Of a stretch of DNA of 64,000 nucleotides, positions 60,579-64,000 are shown piece after piece. The position numbers were made by a program, and so were the translations under genes. How positions within the stretch are numbered: the first letter of the stretch is position 1; the number at the start of each line of letters is the position of its first letter. Source of the stretch: Sphingomonas kyeonggiensis (lineage in GTDB: Bacteria > Pseudomonadota > Alphaproteobacteria > Sphingomonadales > Sphingomonadaceae). The stretch is from NCBI RefSeq assembly GCF_030812785.1, contig NZ_JAUSTJ010000003.1:868001-932000 (forward strand), given 5' to 3'. Below the pieces are notes generated by a model, which saw only the letters and a program-made list of their open reading frames with translations, made no database searches and was not told the origin of the DNA.

Positions 60579-63182
60579 TTACTGGGGTCCTAGGGTACGC
60601 AAGGTCAGGGCGTTCTGCAGCGTCTGGGCCGAGGAATCGGAACGAACCTCGACCGTGACGCTTTCGCCGGGAAGAAGATCGAAGCCGTCATCGGCTGGCT
60701 GTGCCGCAGCGGCGCCGAAATCGAGCATGACCGCGCGGGCGAGCGCGGTGGCGGTGATCGTCACGCGCCTGCCGTCCCACTTCGCCGTCAGACCGGGGGC
60801 GGGATAGGCCATGTCCTTGGGCAGCGCGCGCTCGACGATCGTACGCGAGACGCTGCGGCCGTCGACCAGCAGCTCGGCTACGGCATAGCTGGCCGAGGGC
60901 GCGGCACCGGCGAACAGGTCGGCATCGGCGATGCTCGCGGCTTCCTGCGCGCCGAGCGGGGCGAGGGTGACCTTGCCGCCCTTCTCGCCGAGCGGTTTGC
61001 CCGCCATGTCGAAGGCACGGATGCGCCATTCCGCGGCGATGGGCCTGGTCGAGTCGGAGACCAGCGCGACGCGGGTGGCGCCGTCCTTGTGTTCGGTGAC
61101 GATCGCCTGGGGCGCGAAGAAGCGCCTGGCGGCGTACTGGAGCAGCTTCCACTGGCCGTCATAGGAGATGCTGGCCCAGGAGATGGCGGGCCAGGTATCG
61201 TTGAGCTGCCAGTAGAGCGAGCCCATCGTCACCGGGCGGCAGGCACGGTGATGGCGCGCGGCCATGTCGATCGCCTGGGCCTGGTTGACCTGGGTCAGAT
61301 AGACCAGGTCGGCAAAGTCTTTTGCCGGGCGCAGCCGCTGGTCGAGATAGAGCTGCAGCCGGGCATTGCCTTCGCCAGCGAGGAAGCGCTGGTGCGCCTT
61401 GAGCACCGGGCTGTCGATCGCGAGCGGCCCGTCGCCCGCGAAGTCGCGGATCGTGGACAGGTCCGGCATCGCCTGGAAGCCATATTCGGACATGAAGCGC
61501 GGGCAGCTGTCGAGATAGCGCTCGACCGGCTTGGAGCCCGACCAGACGTCCCAGAAATGGCGGTCGCCATCCTTGTCGGTGTCGGTCGGCGCTTCATAGT
61601 CCGTGGCGGGCGAGTTGTTCCAATAGGGCGTGCCGGGCGAGCGGGTGATCACGGCGTCGCGCAGCACGCGATCGAACAGCACCGCCATGCCCACGCCGAT
61701 CCGCTCCTGCTCGTCGGCGCCGACGCGCTTCTTGAACGCCTTGCGATCGGACCAGTTATCCCAGCCGGCCAGGATCTCGTTGCCGCCCGACCAGGCGATC
61801 ACCGAGGGGTGCGGCTGGAGCCGCTCGACCTGATCCTCGGCCTCGACGCGGACATTGTCGCGGAACTCGGCATCGGGGGGCGTGATCGAGCCGCCGAACA
61901 TGAAGTCCTGCCAGATCATCAGCCCCAGCTCGTCGGCGATCTCGTAGAAACCGTCGTCGAGATAATAGCCGCCGCCCCAGACGCGGATCATGTTCATGTT
62001 GGTATCCCGCGCGCTCTGCAGGACGTGCAGCATCTGCGCGCGGGGCACGCGGCTGGGGAAATTGTCGAACGGGATCAGGTTGGCGCCCTTGGCGAAGATA
62101 GGCACGCCATTGACCATGAAGCCGAAGCTGCCGTCCTTGCGGATCAGCTCGACGGTGCGCAGGCCGGTCTTGCGGGTCACGCTGTCGGCCTTGCCGTCGC
62201 GATCGGAGAGCTGGCCGGAGACATCGTACATCGGCTGTGCGCCATAGCCGACCGGCCACCAGCGACGCGGGGAGGCGACGGTGAGCGGCACGCTGACTTC
62301 GTTGACGCCGGGCGCCACGGCGAAGCTGCGCGACACCGTCTGCGTCTTGCCGTCCGGGCCGGTGAGGGTGGTACGCAGCGTGAGCCGGGTGCTGGCGCCG
62401 GCCACGATGCGATAGCGCGCGACCAGCCGCGCCTCGGCATCGTTCAGCGCTTCCTGGTCGACGCGCATATTGTCGATCCGGGCATTGTCCCAGGCCTCGA
62501 GCCGGGCAGGGCGCCAGATGCCGATATTGACCAGGCGGGGACCCCAGTCCCAGCTATACTGGTATTTCGGCTTGCGGATGTAGGGGGAGGTCTGCTTGCC
62601 CTTGGGCTCGTCGCCAAACTCGGAATCATATTCGCCGGGCAGCGGATTGGCCTGGGCGAGCACCATCGGCTGGAGCGTGCGGATCGGCGAGGCGATCGCG
62701 ATGACCAGCTCGTTGCGGCCGAGCCTGAGCGCAGACTTGGCGTCGATACGCCAGCGGCGATGCGCGTTGGCGGTGGTGAGCAGCTTCTGCCCGTTGAGCG
62801 AGACGGTGGCGAAGGTGTCGAGACCGTCGAACACCAGGTCGAGATGATCGCGCTTGAGCATTTCCGGGGTGACTTCGATCACCTTGCGGAACTGCCAGTT
62901 GGTGAGGCCGGCCCATTGGATCGGCGCCTGGTTGATCCCCTTGAACGGATCGGGCGCGCGGCCCGAGGCGATCAGGTCCTGCTGGACGCTGCCGGGCACG
63001 CGCGCGGCGAACCAGCTCGCTTCCCTGGGGTGCGTCTTCGCCGCTTCGGCATCGGCGGGATCGATCCGGACTTCCCACGCACCGTCGAGCGAGACGGCGT
63101 CGCGCGGGCCCGCCCAGGCGGCGGTGCCGGCGAGGAGCAGAGGCAGCAGGGCAAGGGTACGCATCTTTACACGGATCTTCAC
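60579..63182 (-). CDS. GH2 beta-mannosidase
   Basis: 867 residues from a GTG at 63182, chosen because AGGAGG is 7 bases upstream; GTG overlaps the GH20 stop (GTGA). An ATG at 63164 has no such site. Sec signal peptide (MRTLALLPLLLAGTAAWAG). The sugar-binding domain precedes YQYSWDWGPRLVN (a beta-mannosidase signature near 220), and the TIM barrel has NMIRVWGGGYY, acid/base Glu469 in SGGNEILAGWDNW and nucleophile Glu566 in FMSEYGFQAMP. It removes the single beta-1,4-mannose from Man-GlcNAc2 cores. Adjacent to GH3 downstream with no spacer. Confidence 0.9.
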   Translation of the reverse strand: MKIRVKMRTLALLPLLLAGTAAWAGPRDAVSLDGAWEVRIDPADAEAAKTHPREASWFAARVPGSVQQDLIASGRAPDPFKGINQAPIQWAGLTNWQFRKVIEVTPEMLKRDHLDLVFDGLDTFATVSLNGQKLLTTANAHRRWRIDAKSALRLGRNELVIAIASPIRTLQPMVLAQANPLPGEYDSEFGDEPKGKQTSPYIRKPKYQYSWDWGPRLVNIGIWRPARLEAWDNARIDNMRVDQEALNDAEARLVARYRIVAGASTRLTLRTTLTGPDGKTQTVSRSFAVAPGVNEVSVPLTVASPRRWWPVGYGAQPMYDVSGQLSDRDGKADSVTRKTGLRTVELIRKDGSFGFMVNGVPIFAKGANLIPFDNFPSRVPRAQMLHVLQSARDTNMNMIRVWGGGYYLDDGFYEIADELGLMIWQDFMFGGSITPPDAEFRDNVRVEAEDQVERLQPHPSVIAWSGGNEILAGWDNWSDRKAFKKRVGADEQERIGVGMAVLFDRVLRDAVITRSPGTPYWNNSPATDYEAPTDTDKDGDRHFWDVWSGSKPVERYLDSCPRFMSEYGFQAMPDLSTIRDFAGDGPLAIDSPVLKAHQRFLAGEGNARLQLYLDQRLRPAKDFADLVYLTQVNQAQAIDMAARHHRACRPVTMGSLYWQLNDTWPAISWASISYDGQWKLLQYAARRFFAPQAIVTEHKDGATRVALVSDSTRPIAAEWRIRAFDMAGKPLGEKGGKVTLAPLGAQEAASIADADLFAGAAPSASYAVAELLVDGRSVSRTIVERALPKDMAYPAPGLTAKWDGRRVTITATALARAVMLDFGAAAAQPADDGFDLLPGESVTVEVRSDSSAQTLQNALTLRTLGPQ

Positions 63183-64000
63183 TTGCCGGCCTCCTCGCGC
63201 AGCGTCACGCGCTCGACCGCGTAGAAGGGATCGCTCAACGGCGAGGTGAACTGGAAGCAAAGATCCTCATCTCCTGGCATTGCCGGCAAAGCCCCCGAGA
63301 AGCTGAAGCGGGTCGGCGCCGTCGCGGGATCGGGCAGCGGGAAGGTCGCCACCACCACCGGCTTGACTGTCTTGTCCGTGGCATTGCAGCGCGCGCTGAT
63401 CACCAGCTCGCCATATCGGCTCACCGCGAACTGGCCGATCTGCGAGCTATATTCATGCGCCAGGGCCCAGAGCCGGGGCAGCCGCGCGACTTCGACGGTG
63501 AAGCCCTTCGCCACGTCGAGCGGGGCGGCGGGGTAGCTGTAGCAGGTGTCGAACGGGTTGACGTTGAACGCCGGCGCATTTGCTGTCGCCTCGGCCGTCA
63601 GCGGCACGCGCAGCCAAGGTTTGCGGCCGGCGCAGCCGGTGAGGTCCGAGGCGGTGCGGGTGAGCAGCGCGGCGCGGCTGCTGTCATAGGCACGCGGCGC
63701 GGCGGTGGCGTTGCCGGCCTTGTCGAACGCCGCCGCACGGATCGTCGCGCCGGGGGCAAGCGTCAGCGGCCCCTTATAGGCCGGCGACTTGGCGGTCGGC
63801 ACCTTGCCGTCGAGGGTGTAGCGGATCGTGCCATAGGGCGCCTGGGTCGCCAGCGCGACGCTCGCCTTGTTCGTCCGCAATGCTTCGCCGCGGGTGCCCG
63901 CCAAGGTGAACTCGACCGCGAAGGCGCCGTCGGCGACTTCCATGCCGGAGCGGCGCCAGCGTTCCAGCTGCGGCCCGACCCGATCGAGGAAGCCGGCAAA
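63179..64000 (-). CDS. GH20 beta-hexosaminidase, C-terminal part (partial, N-terminus off window)
   Basis: Open to the right edge; about 273 residues are visible. It begins with a GH20-like C-terminal helix (GFLDRVGPQLERWRRSGME), then a CHB_HEX_C-type domain (GTIRYTLDGKVPTAKSPAYK, GATIRAAAFDKAGN) found after the catalytic barrel of bacterial beta-hexosaminidases. The remaining 150 residues are beta-rich with paired Cys (for example FDTCYSYPAAPLDV and DEDLCFQF). The catalytic Asp-Glu pair is outside the window. GH20 removes terminal beta-GlcNAc, a first step on complex-type N-glycans. Stop overlaps the GH2 GTG. First visible gene of the operon, whose promoter must be to the right. Confidence 0.82.
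   Translation of the reverse strand, partial: FAGFLDRVGPQLERWRRSGMEVADGAFAVEFTLAGTRGEALRTNKASVALATQAPYGTIRYTLDGKVPTAKSPAYKGPLTLAPGATIRAAAFDKAGNATAAPRAYDSSRAALLTRTASDLTGCAGRKPWLRVPLTAEATANAPAFNVNPFDTCYSYPAAPLDVAKGFTVEVARLPRLWALAHEYSSQIGQFAVSRYGELVISARCNATDKTVKPVVVATFPLPDPATAPTRFSFSGALPAMPGDEDLCFQFTSPLSDPFYAVERVTLREEAGK

Noticed and set aside
1..64000. CRISPR arrays, tRNA or rRNA genes, insertion sequences
   Set aside because: Read for direct repeats with spacers, cloverleaf segments and transposase motifs; none found.

Overview
The window is GC-rich and densely coded. The cargo is typical of an alphaproteobacterium of the Sphingomonadales (Sphingomonas-like): four large TonB-dependent receptors, an ECF sigma/FecR pair, Tat-exported glycosidases and GC-rich stem-loop repeats. 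This assignment is inferred from gene content; there is no rRNA or marker gene in the window. I see no tRNA, rRNA, CRISPR array, transposase or integrase.

Region 1 (1-21,870) is an extracellular contractile injection system (eCIS, Afp/PVC/MAC-like). A tightly coupled leftward operon starts at 19,790. It encodes sheath, tube, a gp26-like zinc-ribbon protein, a proline/alanine-rich protein, a DUF4255 cap protein, an AAA+ ATPase, a 56-residue protein, the tube-initiator/LysM pair, the gpD-like hub, the gpV-like spike, gp25 and two baseplate-J proteins. The second baseplate-J protein runs off the left edge and carries about 800 residues of Kelch repeats (about 14 blades) in its middle, the most unusual feature here. 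A short divergent operon (19,999-21,870) encodes a protein with a Pro/Thr-rich tail, two related small proteins and a DUF4280 PAAR-like tip. No tape measure, tail fibre or obvious toxin is visible.

Region 2 (21,970-27,964) holds a GH43-like secreted propeller enzyme, a convergent sialidase-like propeller protein with an odd hydrophobic C-terminal insertion, and a TonB receptor.

Region 3 (28,052-30,198) is a divergent YczE-type membrane protein and MocR-type (GntR-aminotransferase) regulator pair. Region 4 (30,200-38,433) is a leftward operon of STN-domain TonB receptor, gamma-glutamyltranspeptidase and AbgB-like M20 hydrolase, divergent from an ECF sigma factor and FecR anti-sigma factor. 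It looks like a signal-responsive system for gamma-glutamyl compounds, possibly folyl-polyglutamates. Region 5 (38,689-43,891) is an Oar-like TonB receptor, a DeoR regulator and a convergent POT-type peptide transporter. Region 6 (44,102-47,863) has a Tat-type phospholipase C, a Crp/Fnr regulator and a divergent hemerythrin.

Region 7 (47,942 to the right edge) is a leftward N-glycan degradation locus. It encodes GH20 (partial), GH2 beta-mannosidase, GH3 (xylosidase-like), GH125 alpha-1,6-mannosidase, GH92 alpha-mannosidase, GH29 alpha-fucosidase and then, from its own promoter, an aspartylglucosaminidase and a TonB receptor. Together these could dismantle a plant-type (core-xylosylated, core alpha-1,3-fucosylated) N-glycan down to the Asn-GlcNAc bond, in the style of the Xanthomonas campestris nix cluster.
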